A stretch of DNA of 64,000 bases from Leucothrix pacifica (GCF_003172875.1 NZ_QGKM01000007.1:1-64000); one strand, 5' to 3'. Numbered from the stretch's first letter, positions 34,020-45,592 are shown. The notes: generated from the sequence alone by a model not told the origin. Made by a program: numbers and translations.

Positions 34020-35402
34020 ATGCTTTGGCCTGACTGTTTGAAAATATTTGCCAATCAACTCACTGATCATGAGTTAAATACCTGGCTTCGAACACTTCAT
34101 GGTCAGGAGCACGATGACATACTGCTTCTGCTCGCACCAAATGATTTTGTGCTCAAGTATGTCCATAATTACTATCTGGAACGGATCGTCACTGTCGTTC
34201 GACAGGTCACAAAAAACGATAACTTTCAGGTTCGTCTGCAGATAGGCAGCGCAGACTCAATACCACCACCACCGGCCTCGCCGCCGGACATACCGGAGGT
34301 GCCGACACCACCACCTCAACCGCCGTTTGAGCCACCGCCTCCTCCTCCGGTGCCGGATAGTGAGTCCCAGCTGATATTTGCTAACAATCTGAATCCTGCT
34401 TTAACGTTTGATAACTTTGTTGAAGGTAAGTCAAATCAACTGGCAAGGGCATCGGCTTTGCAGGTCGGGGATAACCCCGGGCTTTCCTATAACCCATTGT
34501 TTATTTTTGGTGGGGTTGGTCTGGGTAAAACTCACCTGATGCATGCGGTGGGGAATCAGATCAAAGCGCGTAACCCAAATGCTAATGTGGTTTATTTGCA
34601 TTCTGAGCGATTTGTAAATGGTATGGTTGCAGCGCTTCGCCATAACAAGATAGAAGAATTTAAGACCTATTACCGCTCTGTTGATGCCTTGCTCATCGAT
34701 GATATTCAGTTTTTTGCCAATAAGACGCGAAGTATGGAAGAGTTTTTTCATACCTTTAATGTTCTGTTGGAATGCCAAAAACAAATCATCATGACGGGTG
34801 ACCGATTGCCTCGTGAGGTAGAAAATCTTGATGACCGTTTACAGTCTCGTCTGGTGTGGGGCTTAACCGTTGAGGTTGAACCACCGGATGTCGAGACGCG
34901 AGTTGCTATTCTGAGAAAGAAAGTTGAACACTTGGGTTTGGATATACCGAATGATGTTGCGTTCTTCATTGCCCGACGCTTTCGTTCCAACATTCGGGAT
35001 CTTGAAGGTGCGTTGCTGCGTGTTGTTGCAATTTTGAGATTGCGAAACACCACCACGATTACCCTTGATTTTGTTCAGGATGCATTGCGCGACCAGTTAG
35101 CCGTCATGGATAAGATGGTCACGATAGAGCGGATCAAAAAACTCGTAGCGGAATATTTTAATATTCGGGTGTCAGATCTGGATTCAAAGAGCCGCGCACG
35201 CAATATCACGCGGCCCAGACAGTTAGCGATGGCGCTGTCTAAAGAGTTGACTAACCACAGTTTACCGGAAATAGGTGACAAATTCGGCGGACGTGATCAC
35301 ACTACCGTATTACACGCATGCCGAAAAGTGAGAGAACTGGTACAATCTGACAGTCCTTTTGAAGAAGCACACCGGATACTTTCCAGAACCTTACGAAGTT
35401 AA
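34020..35402 (+). CDS. dnaA: chromosomal replication initiator DnaA
   Basis: A 460-residue AAA+ initiator. Domain I (about 1-75) begins WPDCLKIFANQLTDHELNTWLRTL. Domain II (about 85-125) is a proline-rich linker with many Pro-Pro runs. The AAA+ domain III has the Walker A GGVGLGKTH and the Walker B LLIDDIQFF. Domain IV ends with the DnaA-box-binding signature DHTTVLHACRKV. The ATG before LWPDC matches where homologues start; a GTG 30 bases upstream (33990) is the alternative, and neither has a strong ribosome-binding site. First gene of dnaA-dnaN-recF-gyrB. Confidence 0.97.
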   Translation: MLWPDCLKIFANQLTDHELNTWLRTLHGQEHDDILLLLAPNDFVLKYVHNYYLERIVTVVRQVTKNDNFQVRLQIGSADSIPPPPASPPDIPEVPTPPPQPPFEPPPPPPVPDSESQLIFANNLNPALTFDNFVEGKSNQLARASALQVGDNPGLSYNPLFIFGGVGLGKTHLMHAVGNQIKARNPNANVVYLHSERFVNGMVAALRHNKIEEFKTYYRSVDALLIDDIQFFANKTRSMEEFFHTFNVLLECQKQIIMTGDRLPREVENLDDRLQSRLVWGLTVEVEPPDVETRVAILRKKVEHLGLDIPNDVAFFIARRFRSNIRDLEGALLRVVAILRLRNTTTITLDFVQDALRDQLAVMDKMVTIERIKKLVAEYFNIRVSDLDSKSRARNITRPRQLAMALSKELTNHSLPEIGDKFGGRDHTTVLHACRKVRELVQSDSPFEEAHRILSRTLRS

Positions 35403-35428
35403 TATCGTTAACGGATGAATCAGACACT

Positions 35429-36541
35429 ATGAAATTTACAGTTTCCAGAGATACTCTTGTTGAGCTGCTGACAAATGTTGTTGGTGCGGTTGAAAAAAAG
35501 CATACCTCCAAAATTCTTGAGAATGTATTGCTCAGTGTTTATAACGATCAGTTACGCTTAGTGGGAACTGACCTTGAAATTGAATTGAGTGCCAGTATTA
35601 ATATTCAGGTTGACAGAGAAGGTGCGATTACAGCGCCCGCCCGTAAATTATTGGATATTACAAAAGCATTGCCTGCCGACTCCTTTATTCTGATTGAGCA
35701 AGATCTGGAAAGTTCACGTTTGTTGATAAAAGGCGGACGTAGTCGTTTTGAATTAGCGACTTTGCCTGCTGAAGACTTCCCTGAATTAGATGAAATTCCT
35801 CTCGAAACTGAAATCACCATTACTGAGAGTCAGTTTAAGCGTCTACTGGATAAGACATCATTTTGTATGGCCAATCAGGACGTGCGGTATTATCTGAACG
35901 GTTTACTACTGGATATCGAAGCGGGTGCTATTAATACAGTATCAACGGACGGTCACCGCCTTGCTCTGTGTGAATTCAAAGACGAAGCCATTAAAGTCAA
36001 TGAGCGCTCAAGCATTATTGTTCCCAGAAAAGGTGCGTTGGAATTATCACGCATATTGGAATCCAGTGCCGATGTCTCAGTTAAAGTGCAAATGAGTGGG
36101 AATCACATTCGCGTTGAAAAAGATAATGTACGCTTTACTTCAAAGTTAATCGATGGAAAGTACCCTGACTATCAGGCAGCGGTACCCTCTTCAACGACTA
36201 TTTCTATCCAACTGGATCGCATTGTTTTTCGCGATACATTGGCTCGTGTTGCAATCTTATCTAATGAGAAATTCAGAGGTATTCGTCTTCGTCTGAGTGA
36301 AGGCGTGATGACATTAATGTCTAATAACCCTGAGCAAGAAAGTGCTGAGGAAGAAATTGATATTAACTACAGTGGTGATGTCTTCGAAATTGGATTTAAC
36401 GTCAGTTATGTCCTCGAGGCTGTCAATCATCTGGAAGGGGAAATGATCGACTTCAATTTCACCAGCTCTGCAGCCAGTGCGTTGCTATCTTCTGCTGAAG
36501 ACAGTGGTGTACGCTACGTGGTAATGCCGGTTAGATTGTAA
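35429..36541 (+). CDS. dnaN: DNA polymerase III beta sliding clamp
   Basis: A 370-residue clamp subunit with three repeated clamp folds; it forms a ring dimer around DNA and tethers polymerases. It begins MKFTVSRDTLVELLTNVVGAVEKKHTSKILENVL and ends YVVMPVRL, the conserved ending whose Met/Pro/Arg residues line the partner-binding cleft. Length is normal (about 366). It lies 26 bp after dnaA and 7 bp before recF. Confidence 0.98.
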   Translation: MKFTVSRDTLVELLTNVVGAVEKKHTSKILENVLLSVYNDQLRLVGTDLEIELSASINIQVDREGAITAPARKLLDITKALPADSFILIEQDLESSRLLIKGGRSRFELATLPAEDFPELDEIPLETEITITESQFKRLLDKTSFCMANQDVRYYLNGLLLDIEAGAINTVSTDGHRLALCEFKDEAIKVNERSSIIVPRKGALELSRILESSADVSVKVQMSGNHIRVEKDNVRFTSKLIDGKYPDYQAAVPSSTTISIQLDRIVFRDTLARVAILSNEKFRGIRLRLSEGVMTLMSNNPEQESAEEEIDINYSGDVFEIGFNVSYVLEAVNHLEGEMIDFNFTSSAASALLSSAEDSGVRYVVMPVRL

Positions 36542-36548
36542 TTTCTGT

Positions 36549-37643
36549 ATGTTGCTAGAACAGCTATCGATCAATCATTGCAGGATTATCGATAGTGCAG
36601 AGCTGATGTTGTCGCCAGGTGTAAATTTAATTAGCGGTGATAATGGTTCAGGTAAGTCCAGCATCCTTGAGGCTGTGGCAATTCTGTCCAGAGGACGTTC
36701 TTTTCGTAGTCCCAGAATTGTGGATGTGATTCAGCATAAGCAAGATCATTTACTCATTCGTGCCAAGACGACTGATGATGATAATGCCTTCAGTATCGGT
36801 ATTCAGAAAAGTCGTACCTCAACCCGAATTCGCGTTAATCAACAAGATATTAATACGCAAGCGGCACTCAGCCGTTACCTGCCAGTGACCATTATTGATC
36901 CGAACTCAATTGAGTTAGTGACTGGTTCCCCTTCCTTACGACGTGCCTATATTGATTGGATTGCTTTTTACTTATTTCCTGAATTCCATAAAGTCTGGCA
37001 AAACTACCAACGTGTACTTAAGCAGCGCAATCTCTGCTTGCGTGTCCCATCCTATCTGTCTGCATTACCCGTATGGACGGATGAGCTGATTAAGGCTCAG
37101 ATCCGTATTCAGGACTATCGTGAGCGCTCGCTATTGGTCCTGAAGCCACAGCTAGAAAGGCTGTGCGAGCGATTGCTTGGTGATCATAGTATTAGTATCA
37201 AGCTAACAACTGGTTTTGCTCAGGCAATGGATTTGAGTGCTGAGTCACAAAAGGCCTTCTATCTTGAAAAACGAGATAATGAAATTAAATCAGCCAGAAC
37301 CTTGTCGGGTGCACACCGTGCTGATTTACAGATTATGTTTAACCAATCATTGGCACAGCAAAGTGCATCCAGGGGGCAGCTAAAGCTAATAGCAATCTCC
37401 ATGCTGCTTGCGCAAAGTCGTAGCATTGATACGAATAATCAAGGTAAAGGAATTATTGCCATTGATGATTTAGCTGCTGAGTTGGATGGTGAGAATAAGC
37501 ATAAACTTTTGGCGACATTGCGCAGTTTAAATCAGCAGCTTTTACTCACCACAACTCAGTCAGATCTAATCCCATTAGAGGCAGATGATCGAATGTTTCA
37601 CGTGAAACAAGGAAAGGTATTTCTTAAAAATTCAAGTGTTTAG
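36549..37643 (+). CDS. recF: DNA replication and repair protein RecF
   Basis: A 364-residue SMC-like ATPase that loads RecA at gaps with RecO and RecR. The Walker A is GDNGSGKSSILEA near residue 35, the ABC signature is ASRGQLKLIAI and the Walker B is IIAIDDLAAELD. The C-terminus contains MFHVKQG, encoded by a perfect parS palindrome. Length is normal. Third gene of the origin operon. Confidence 0.97.
   Translation: MLLEQLSINHCRIIDSAELMLSPGVNLISGDNGSGKSSILEAVAILSRGRSFRSPRIVDVIQHKQDHLLIRAKTTDDDNAFSIGIQKSRTSTRIRVNQQDINTQAALSRYLPVTIIDPNSIELVTGSPSLRRAYIDWIAFYLFPEFHKVWQNYQRVLKQRNLCLRVPSYLSALPVWTDELIKAQIRIQDYRERSLLVLKPQLERLCERLLGDHSISIKLTTGFAQAMDLSAESQKAFYLEKRDNEIKSARTLSGAHRADLQIMFNQSLAQQSASRGQLKLIAISMLLAQSRSIDTNNQGKGIIAIDDLAAELDGENKHKLLATLRSLNQQLLLTTTQSDLIPLEADDRMFHVKQGKVFLKNSSV
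37594..37609. other. parS centromere site inside recF
   Basis: TGTTTCACGTGAAACA is a perfect 16-bp match to the bacterial parS palindrome bound by ParB. It lies within the last 12 codons of recF and encodes part of MFHVKQG, about 4 kb from oriC, where parS sites cluster in most chromosomes. Confidence 0.85.
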
Positions 37644-37666
37644 CTGTTCTTCGTAAGACAAAGTGC

Positions 37667-37672
37667 TATAAT
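37667..37672 (+). promoter_or_regulatory. extended -10 promoter of gyrB
   Basis: A perfect TATAAT preceded by TGC (TGN extended -10) lies in the recF-gyrB gap, 28 bp before the gyrB start. No good -35 box is seen at the normal spacing (best TGTTCT), which an extended -10 can tolerate. It suggests gyrB can be transcribed apart from dnaA-dnaN-recF. Confidence 0.5.
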
Positions 37673-37685
37673 CTTGCGAGTATAA

Positions 37686-40112
<2,427 letters not shown>

Positions 40113-40187
40113 CTGTCAGGAGGACGGATAAGCAGTAGGAGCCAGGATAGCGATACGGAAAACCTAAACAATCGCTAGGGAAATAAA

Positions 40188-41771
40188 ATGAAAACAATAG
40201 GGAATATTAGTAGCATTGCTGTGTATGCGGCAGTTGCTACCGTCCTTGCTGCATGCTCAGCAAACCCAGTAGAAGATACTAATAATAAGAAACCAGTTGT
40301 TGCCGCTAAGGCAGCTAACAATGTCAAAGCACCTGTAAAGGTGGCAGCAGTTAAGAAAGAGTCGGTTTCTAAAAAGAAGACTATCGCAAAAGTAGCTACA
40401 CCTGCAAAGCCATCAAGGGCTGAAGCTCTTGCAAAGAAGAAGTCGATCATTGCAATGGCTAAAGTACAGAAAGCTCAACAGGCGGCAAAAGTTCAACAAG
40501 CAAGGGCGAGAGCCCAGCAGGCTAGAATTCGAGCGGCTAAAGCGCAGGCTGCTAAGGTTAAAGCCAGACAAACTGTTAGTGTGGCGAGGGCTGTTTATAA
40601 AAAGCCAGTGGTTAGTAAAACAACGTATAGAAAACCAGTCAGCAATATTAGGTCGCCACAACCAGTCGGTGTTAGGTCCCCGCAACCTGTTGGTACAAGA
40701 GGAAACGCTGTTTCAAAGCAGTATGCCCAGAGACGTGCGCCACAAAAAGTTGCTCAGGCCAGGCCTGTTGTCAGGAAAGTCGTTCATAGAGCAAAGACGG
40801 CGCAAAGCAGACCCGCTGTAAGGTTAGCATCCAGAACGCAAAAGCCAGTTCAGAGAACGGCTTACCGTAAGCCAGCAAAAACAGCCTATCGTAAAGCAGT
40901 TTACAGAAAGCCAGTAGTAAATAGAGCAGCGCCTAAAAGAGCTATTCCTCGTATAGATCCGAATAACTCATTTGGTTATGCGCTTTCAAACGCTGCTATC
41001 GAGAGAACAAAACATCGGGTTCGTTACGATGGACGCTATCTGAAGATTGGATACCCTTGGGGGGACGTGCCAAAATCAATCGGTGTCTGTACAGATGTTG
41101 TGATACGCGCTTATCGCAAACTGGGCATTGATTTGCAGTCCGAAGTTCATAAAGATATCAGTAAAGACTTTTATGCTTACCCTAACCTGACAAAATGGGG
41201 CTTGGATAAACCTGATCCGAATATAGATCATCGTCGTGTTTATAACTTACAAGCATTCTTCAAGCGACATAAAGCAGAGTTACCACGTTCGCGTAATCCG
41301 CGTGATTATAAACCTGGTGACTTGGTTACGTGGATGGTGGGACCAACCTTCCCGCATATCGGTGTGGTGGTAAATAAGCCTTCTCCATCAGACCCTAACC
41401 GTTTGATGATTGCTCATAACATTGGTGCAGGTCCGGTTATAGAGGATATTTTGTTCCGCTACCCAATGACAGGTCATTACCGTTACACACCGGAACATCG
41501 TAAAGTGAATCCAGCACTCCATTTTGCTAAGACACCACCACCTGCGTCGGTGCTTAAGAAGCGCAGACAGCAACAAGCTAGCTACGCTCAACTATTGCAG
41601 GCGAGTAAGTATCTGAACGCTGCGAAACCAGCAACTCCGGTAGTTGATACGCAAGCTAAGTCGAACAGTAAAAAGCCAGCAAGAATCTATCTGGCACAAC
41701 TTGATTCAGTGTTGGCAGCAGGCAGTAGCAATTTAAACTCTGCTGCGGTTCAGGCGCTACTGAAAAAGTAA
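40188..41771 (+). CDS. DUF1287 lipoprotein with long basic linker
   Basis: A 527-residue envelope protein. A signal peptide ends in the lipobox VLAAC (Cys about 23), followed by Ser-Ala. Residues 25-265 are low-complexity, rich in Lys, Ala, Arg, Gln, Val and Pro, with tandem RSPQPVG units and repeated YRKP motifs. Residues about 270-430 are the DUF1287 domain (VRYDGRYLKIGYPWGDVPKSIGVCTDVVIRAYRKLGIDLQ; FPHIGVVV), a probable NlpC/P60-like fold with Cys in GVCTDV and His in FPHIGV. Typical DUF1287 proteins are about 200 residues, so most of this one is extra. The basic linker could span the periplasm or bind peptidoglycan or teichoic-like polymers. Single-gene unit 75 bp after gyrB. Confidence 0.88.
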   Translation: MKTIGNISSIAVYAAVATVLAACSANPVEDTNNKKPVVAAKAANNVKAPVKVAAVKKESVSKKKTIAKVATPAKPSRAEALAKKKSIIAMAKVQKAQQAAKVQQARARAQQARIRAAKAQAAKVKARQTVSVARAVYKKPVVSKTTYRKPVSNIRSPQPVGVRSPQPVGTRGNAVSKQYAQRRAPQKVAQARPVVRKVVHRAKTAQSRPAVRLASRTQKPVQRTAYRKPAKTAYRKAVYRKPVVNRAAPKRAIPRIDPNNSFGYALSNAAIERTKHRVRYDGRYLKIGYPWGDVPKSIGVCTDVVIRAYRKLGIDLQSEVHKDISKDFYAYPNLTKWGLDKPDPNIDHRRVYNLQAFFKRHKAELPRSRNPRDYKPGDLVTWMVGPTFPHIGVVVNKPSPSDPNRLMIAHNIGAGPVIEDILFRYPMTGHYRYTPEHRKVNPALHFAKTPPPASVLKKRRQQQASYAQLLQASKYLNAAKPATPVVDTQAKSNSKKPARIYLAQLDSVLAAGSSNLNSAAVQALLKK

Positions 41772-41852
41772 TAAACCCATGCTAAATGTGACTTGGCGAA
41801 TCAGGAAAAATAGGTAAACTGATTCGTCTAGTCATTTTTCATGGAGTAGGAT

Positions 41853-42428
41853 ATGGCACGTACGCCTTCCACAATGTTAGCACTGGGCACCAAAGCCCCT
41901 GATTTTTCACTACCAGAGCCACTCACTGGTAAACGCGTTAGCCTTAATGATTTTGAAGGCAAACCACTTCTGGTTGTATTCACCTGTAACCACTGTCCCT
42001 ATGTCATTAACCTTCGTGCTTCATTCACTGAGTTTGTAAAGAGTAACCAGGCTAAGGGTTTAGCTGTGGTTGCGATCAACTCAAATGATGTCGAGAATTA
42101 CCCAGCGGACAGTCCAGAAAAAATGGTGGTTGAATCGACGGAACATGGCTTCACATATCCTTACCTTTACGATGAGGATCAGCAAGTAGCTGCAGCTTAT
42201 CAAGCGGCATGTACACCAGATTTCTTTTTGTTTGATAGTGATAAATCGCTTTATTACCGAGGTCAGTATGATGACTCACGACCGGGGAATGGTATAGAAG
42301 CGACAGGAAAAGACATGCAGGAAGCCGTTGATCAACTGCTGGCAGGACACCCGGCGCCTAGTGAGCAAAAAGCATCACTAGGCTGCGGGATTAAGTGGAA
42401 AAGTGGAAACGAACCTACGTACGGTTAA
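41853..42428 (+). CDS. thioredoxin-like (AhpC/TSA redoxin) family protein
   Basis: A 191-residue redoxin with the family start LGTKAPDFSLPEPLTGKRVSLNDFEGKPLLVVF and an active site of CNHCPYV, a CxxC unlike the single Cys of classic peroxiredoxins. CNHCPYV proteins form a common but poorly characterised thioredoxin-like group. There is no signal peptide, so it is cytoplasmic. Its stop codon overlaps the leuA stop on the other strand. Confidence 0.92.
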   Translation: MARTPSTMLALGTKAPDFSLPEPLTGKRVSLNDFEGKPLLVVFTCNHCPYVINLRASFTEFVKSNQAKGLAVVAINSNDVENYPADSPEKMVVESTEHGFTYPYLYDEDQQVAAAYQAACTPDFFLFDSDKSLYYRGQYDDSRPGNGIEATGKDMQEAVDQLLAGHPAPSEQKASLGCGIKWKSGNEPTYG

Positions 42429-44074
42429 GCAGTAGTACTTTGAGAGTACGCTGTTAGTAGTGCTTGCAGTGCCGCTGTTGAGATATCGTCATTGATTGCA
42501 ACAGCGGTGTACGTGCTTCCTTCAATGGATAATGCAATACATGCTTGTGCTTGTGCAGTAGTACCTCGGGAAAGAGAGTGCTCATCAAATTGAGTCACTT
42601 CTATCGCTTTACCATAAGTAGCGGTTAGCGCATCACAAAGCGCTTCTACAGCCCCGGTACCTTGCCCTTTAATGACAGGACCTGACTCTCCCAGAGCAAA
42701 CTGACCCCATATTTGACCCGCCTCGGTATGGAGATCGAAGCGATCAAGTAACCACTCTTCGTTTGTGCGGATGAAATGCTCGTCAAATAATGATTTAATT
42801 TTTTCTGAAGATATCTCTTCACCGCTAGCCTCAACAGCCTTTTGCACTACACGGCTTAATTCAATGTGCATCCATTTCGGTAGCTCAATACCATAGTCAC
42901 GCTCTAATACAAGTGCTACGCCACCTTTACCACTTTGACTATTGATGCGTACAATCGCTTCGTAGTGTCTGCCAAGATCTGCAGGATCGATGGGAAGGTA
43001 TGCAACATTCCACTTCTCATAACCGTGCTGCTCATGATGCTTAATTGACTTGCGAATCGCATCCTGATGGCTACCAGAGAAGGCAGTGTAGACCAACTCG
43101 CCTGCCCAGGGGTGACGGGCGTGTACTTTTAACTCAGTACTGTATTCAACGACGTCAATGATCTCCTGAATATTGGAAAAGTCGAGTTTAGGATCAATGC
43201 CCTGAGAATAAAGATTCATTCCCATGGTGACGATATCCATATTCCCCGTCCGCTCACCATTACCTAGCAGTGTACCTTCAACCCGGTCTGCACCTGCCAT
43301 AACGGCCAACTCGGCTGCGGCGACAGCACAGCCCCGATCATTGTGTGTATGCAAACTGATACGAACATGATTACGTTGCTTTAGGTGACGACAGAACCAT
43401 TCGACCTGATCTGCAAAGATGTTCGGGGTCGACATTTCTACTGTTGCAGGCAAGTTTATAATTACTTCACGCCCACTCTCTGGTGACCATTGTTCGATGA
43501 CTGCATCACAGACCTCAACCGCATAATCCATCTCAGTACCTGTAAAGCTTTCTGGAGAATACTGGAATACCCAATCAGTCTGAGGATACTTTGATGCATA
43601 GTCTCTAACGTGACGAGCGCCCTCTACCGCAATAGATTTAATACCGTCACGATCAAGTGCAAATACCTGTTCACGTTGTACTGTCGATGTTGAGTTGTAG
43701 ACATGGACGACTGCTCTTCGCGCACCAACAAGCGACTCATAAGTTCTGGCAATCAAGGACTCTCTGGCTTGTGTTAACACCTGTATGGTGACATCATCCG
43801 GAATCATATTCTCTTCAATCAGCTTTCTGACGAAATCAAAATCAGGTTGGGATGCTGAAGGAAAACCTACTTCAATTTCTTTAAATCCCATTTTCACCAA
43901 GTGCAGGAACAGGCGTGTTTTTTTCTCGACATCCATTGGGTTTATGAGTGCCTGATTACCATCACGCAGATCAACACTGCACCAGTCAGGCGCTTGAGTA
44001 ATTTGTTGATCCGGCCAGCTACGGTCGGTCAATTTGATTGGCTGAAATGGAATATATTTGTTGTGGTCAAACAC
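42425..44074 (-). CDS. leuA: 2-isopropylmalate synthase (long type 2 form)
   Basis: A 549-residue enzyme condensing acetyl-CoA with 2-oxoisovalerate, the first committed step of leucine synthesis. The catalytic HMGL-like barrel carries the metal-binding DLRDGNQAL near residue 35 and HTHNDRGCAVAAAEL (His-Asn metal ligands). A C-terminal LeuA dimer/regulatory domain (about 430-545) would bind leucine. The extended N-terminus (KYIPFQPIKLTDRSWPDQ) and length are those of LeuA type 2 enzymes rather than the E. coli form. The gene is alone; leuBCD are not nearby. It diverges from an Lrp-type gene. Confidence 0.95.
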   Translation of the reverse strand: MFDHNKYIPFQPIKLTDRSWPDQQITQAPDWCSVDLRDGNQALINPMDVEKKTRLFLHLVKMGFKEIEVGFPSASQPDFDFVRKLIEENMIPDDVTIQVLTQARESLIARTYESLVGARRAVVHVYNSTSTVQREQVFALDRDGIKSIAVEGARHVRDYASKYPQTDWVFQYSPESFTGTEMDYAVEVCDAVIEQWSPESGREVIINLPATVEMSTPNIFADQVEWFCRHLKQRNHVRISLHTHNDRGCAVAAAELAVMAGADRVEGTLLGNGERTGNMDIVTMGMNLYSQGIDPKLDFSNIQEIIDVVEYSTELKVHARHPWAGELVYTAFSGSHQDAIRKSIKHHEQHGYEKWNVAYLPIDPADLGRHYEAIVRINSQSGKGGVALVLERDYGIELPKWMHIELSRVVQKAVEASGEEISSEKIKSLFDEHFIRTNEEWLLDRFDLHTEAGQIWGQFALGESGPVIKGQGTGAVEALCDALTATYGKAIEVTQFDEHSLSRGTTAQAQACIALSIEGSTYTAVAINDDISTAALQALLTAYSQSTTA

Positions 44075-44140
44075 GGTACGGTTCCTGTTATGAGTGATTG
44101 AGTGAGAAGTATATGCCTCTGTAGACGCAATGAGTTTGTT

Positions 44141-44208
44141 AATTTATCTATATATCTACGATTTGCACAAAAATAGATTAAGGAATAGACTTTTTAGTTA
44201 GATAAATT
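44141..44208. promoter_or_regulatory. paired inverted repeats in the leuA-lrp gap
   Basis: AATTTATCTA (44141-44150) and its exact inverse TAGATAAATT (44199-44208) are separated by 48 bp within the 152-bp divergent promoter gap. The distance is about six helical turns centre to centre, suitable for looping or wrapping by an octameric Lrp-type protein. Other TATCTA/TAGATT-like half-copies lie between. Confidence 0.45.
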
Positions 44209-44226
44209 GCGAAGTAACTGTCAGTT

Positions 44227-44715
44227 ATGAAAACAAATACCAATATCGATAGTTTTGATCTAAAAATATTGCGTGAGCTACAAAGCGATGGCTCTCTGAC
44301 TAATCAAGAGCTTGCGGATCGTGTTGGACTAACTGCAGCACCCTGCTCAAGGCGTGTTAAACAACTGGAGGAATCAGGGGTTATTGCAGAACGCGTTGTG
44401 CGTATTGATGAGCGTAAAATTAATTTGAATATGATTGTGCTGCTATACATCAGCATGGATAAGCACATACCGGAACGGTTTGAAGCGTTTGAAGAAACGG
44501 TAAAGAACATTCCTGAAGTGATGGAATGCTACATGATTACGGGTAATAGTGCAGACTATCAATTGAAGGTAGCTGTGCCAGATCTTGAGAACTACTACGA
44601 GATATTGTTAGGCAAGATTACCCGAATAGAAGGAGTAACGGGGGTACACTCATCATTCATTCTTCGTAAAATCATTGATAGTACTGCGTTACCTTTGGGT
44701 TATATAAATCAATAA
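44227..44715 (+). CDS. Lrp/AsnC-family transcriptional regulator
   Basis: A 162-residue Lrp-type regulator. The HTH (LKILRELQSDGSLTNQELADRVGLTAAPCSRRVKQLEESGVI) is followed by the RAM/effector domain (about 75-155). The TAAPCSRRV recognition helix resembles that of Lrp proper and of BkdR. Members sense amino acids, commonly leucine. Its position divergent from leuA across a symmetric site argues for control of leuA and itself. Whether it is the genome's global Lrp cannot be told. Confidence 0.93.
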   Translation: MKTNTNIDSFDLKILRELQSDGSLTNQELADRVGLTAAPCSRRVKQLEESGVIAERVVRIDERKINLNMIVLLYISMDKHIPERFEAFEETVKNIPEVMECYMITGNSADYQLKVAVPDLENYYEILLGKITRIEGVTGVHSSFILRKIIDSTALPLGYINQ

Positions 44716-44720
44716 TCAGA

Positions 44721-45089
44721 TCACTCTTGAAGCTCAGTATCAGTTTGGGTTTGTTGCTTTAGTGTGGCCTCGATGCGCTCTAAGGTATCACCGACACGAT
44801 CCAGCTCATCGTTGTAATTGGTCTCGCGCACATACCCCGAAACGATGTCTTCAACATCTTGCGCATACTCCCCTACCAGAGGAACCTTGGTAAAAAGACT
44901 CAGCAGCCAAATGATAATGGCGATAACAATAGAAGCGCCAATGATCGTCCCAAGTCCTCTGAAAATACCCGCAATAAAATTAACCCATACCACACGCCAT
45001 GGGCTTGAGACATAGAGTACAAAATTCTCCATGCTTTGAGCGGCACGTTCGTGGTGATTCTCAGTAAGACTTTTCGGTTTGTTATTCAT
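44721..45089 (-). CDS. DUF5665 family membrane protein
   Basis: A 122-residue protein with one strong hydrophobic helix (IIGASIVIAIIIWLLSLF, about 49-67) after an N-terminal region containing YVSSPWRVVWVNFIAGIFRGLG, the DUF5665 hallmark. The C-terminal 45 residues are acidic and helical (YNDELDRVGDTLERIEATLKQQTQ), a likely coiled coil. Function is unknown. It ends 6 bp from the Lrp gene, converging with it. Confidence 0.85.
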   Translation of the reverse strand: MNNKPKSLTENHHERAAQSMENFVLYVSSPWRVVWVNFIAGIFRGLGTIIGASIVIAIIIWLLSLFTKVPLVGEYAQDVEDIVSGYVRETNYNDELDRVGDTLERIEATLKQQTQTDTELQE

Positions 45090-45169
45090 AACATGTGGGC
45101 CGGGACAAACGTTTAGTATAAACGAAGCACTTGGCTGCAGGCAGTGTGCATGATGAGAGACAAGGAGAG

Positions 45170-45592
45170 TTAGTCTCTGTTGCGGCAGAGATTCGCCGGA
45201 AAGCTTAGCTGCTTCATTAGGTAATCACGGAAGTCTTGCGGGTAGCTTGTTTGTAGCTCCAACGCTCTCTCCATGCACAGCAGCCAGGCGTCGCGTTCGG
45301 CGATACCAATATCAATATGATAATGTGCTCCGGGAATACTGATGCGCCCGTACTTCTCGTCATAAAGCGATGGCCCTCCCATCCACCCTGTTAGGAAGCG
45401 GGCGAGTTTATCGATAGATTCTTCCTGATCTGCAGGGTGCAGACTTCGGATGTGACTGGCCTCTGGCAGTGTATCCATCTGATGGTAAAAATCCGTGACC
45501 AATGCACGAATACCTTCAATACCACCTGCCGTTTTAAAGCTATGATCACCTTGACCATAAGTCTTTTCACCACTCACATTATCAATTTGCAT
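45170..45592 (-). CDS. group II truncated haemoglobin
   Basis: A 140-residue two-on-two globin. The proximal His is in GAHYHIDIG, with the F-helix region, and the conserved Trp (G8) of group II globins is in AERDAWLLCMERAL. The first part contains FYHQMDTLPEASHIRSLH, the B/E helices. Group II globins bind O2, CO or NO and are thought to scavenge NO or peroxide; no direct partner is in the neighbourhood. A plausible GGTCGC-like start context is weak, but length and fit are good. Confidence 0.92.
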   Translation of the reverse strand: MQIDNVSGEKTYGQGDHSFKTAGGIEGIRALVTDFYHQMDTLPEASHIRSLHPADQEESIDKLARFLTGWMGGPSLYDEKYGRISIPGAHYHIDIGIAERDAWLLCMERALELQTSYPQDFRDYLMKQLSFPANLCRNRD

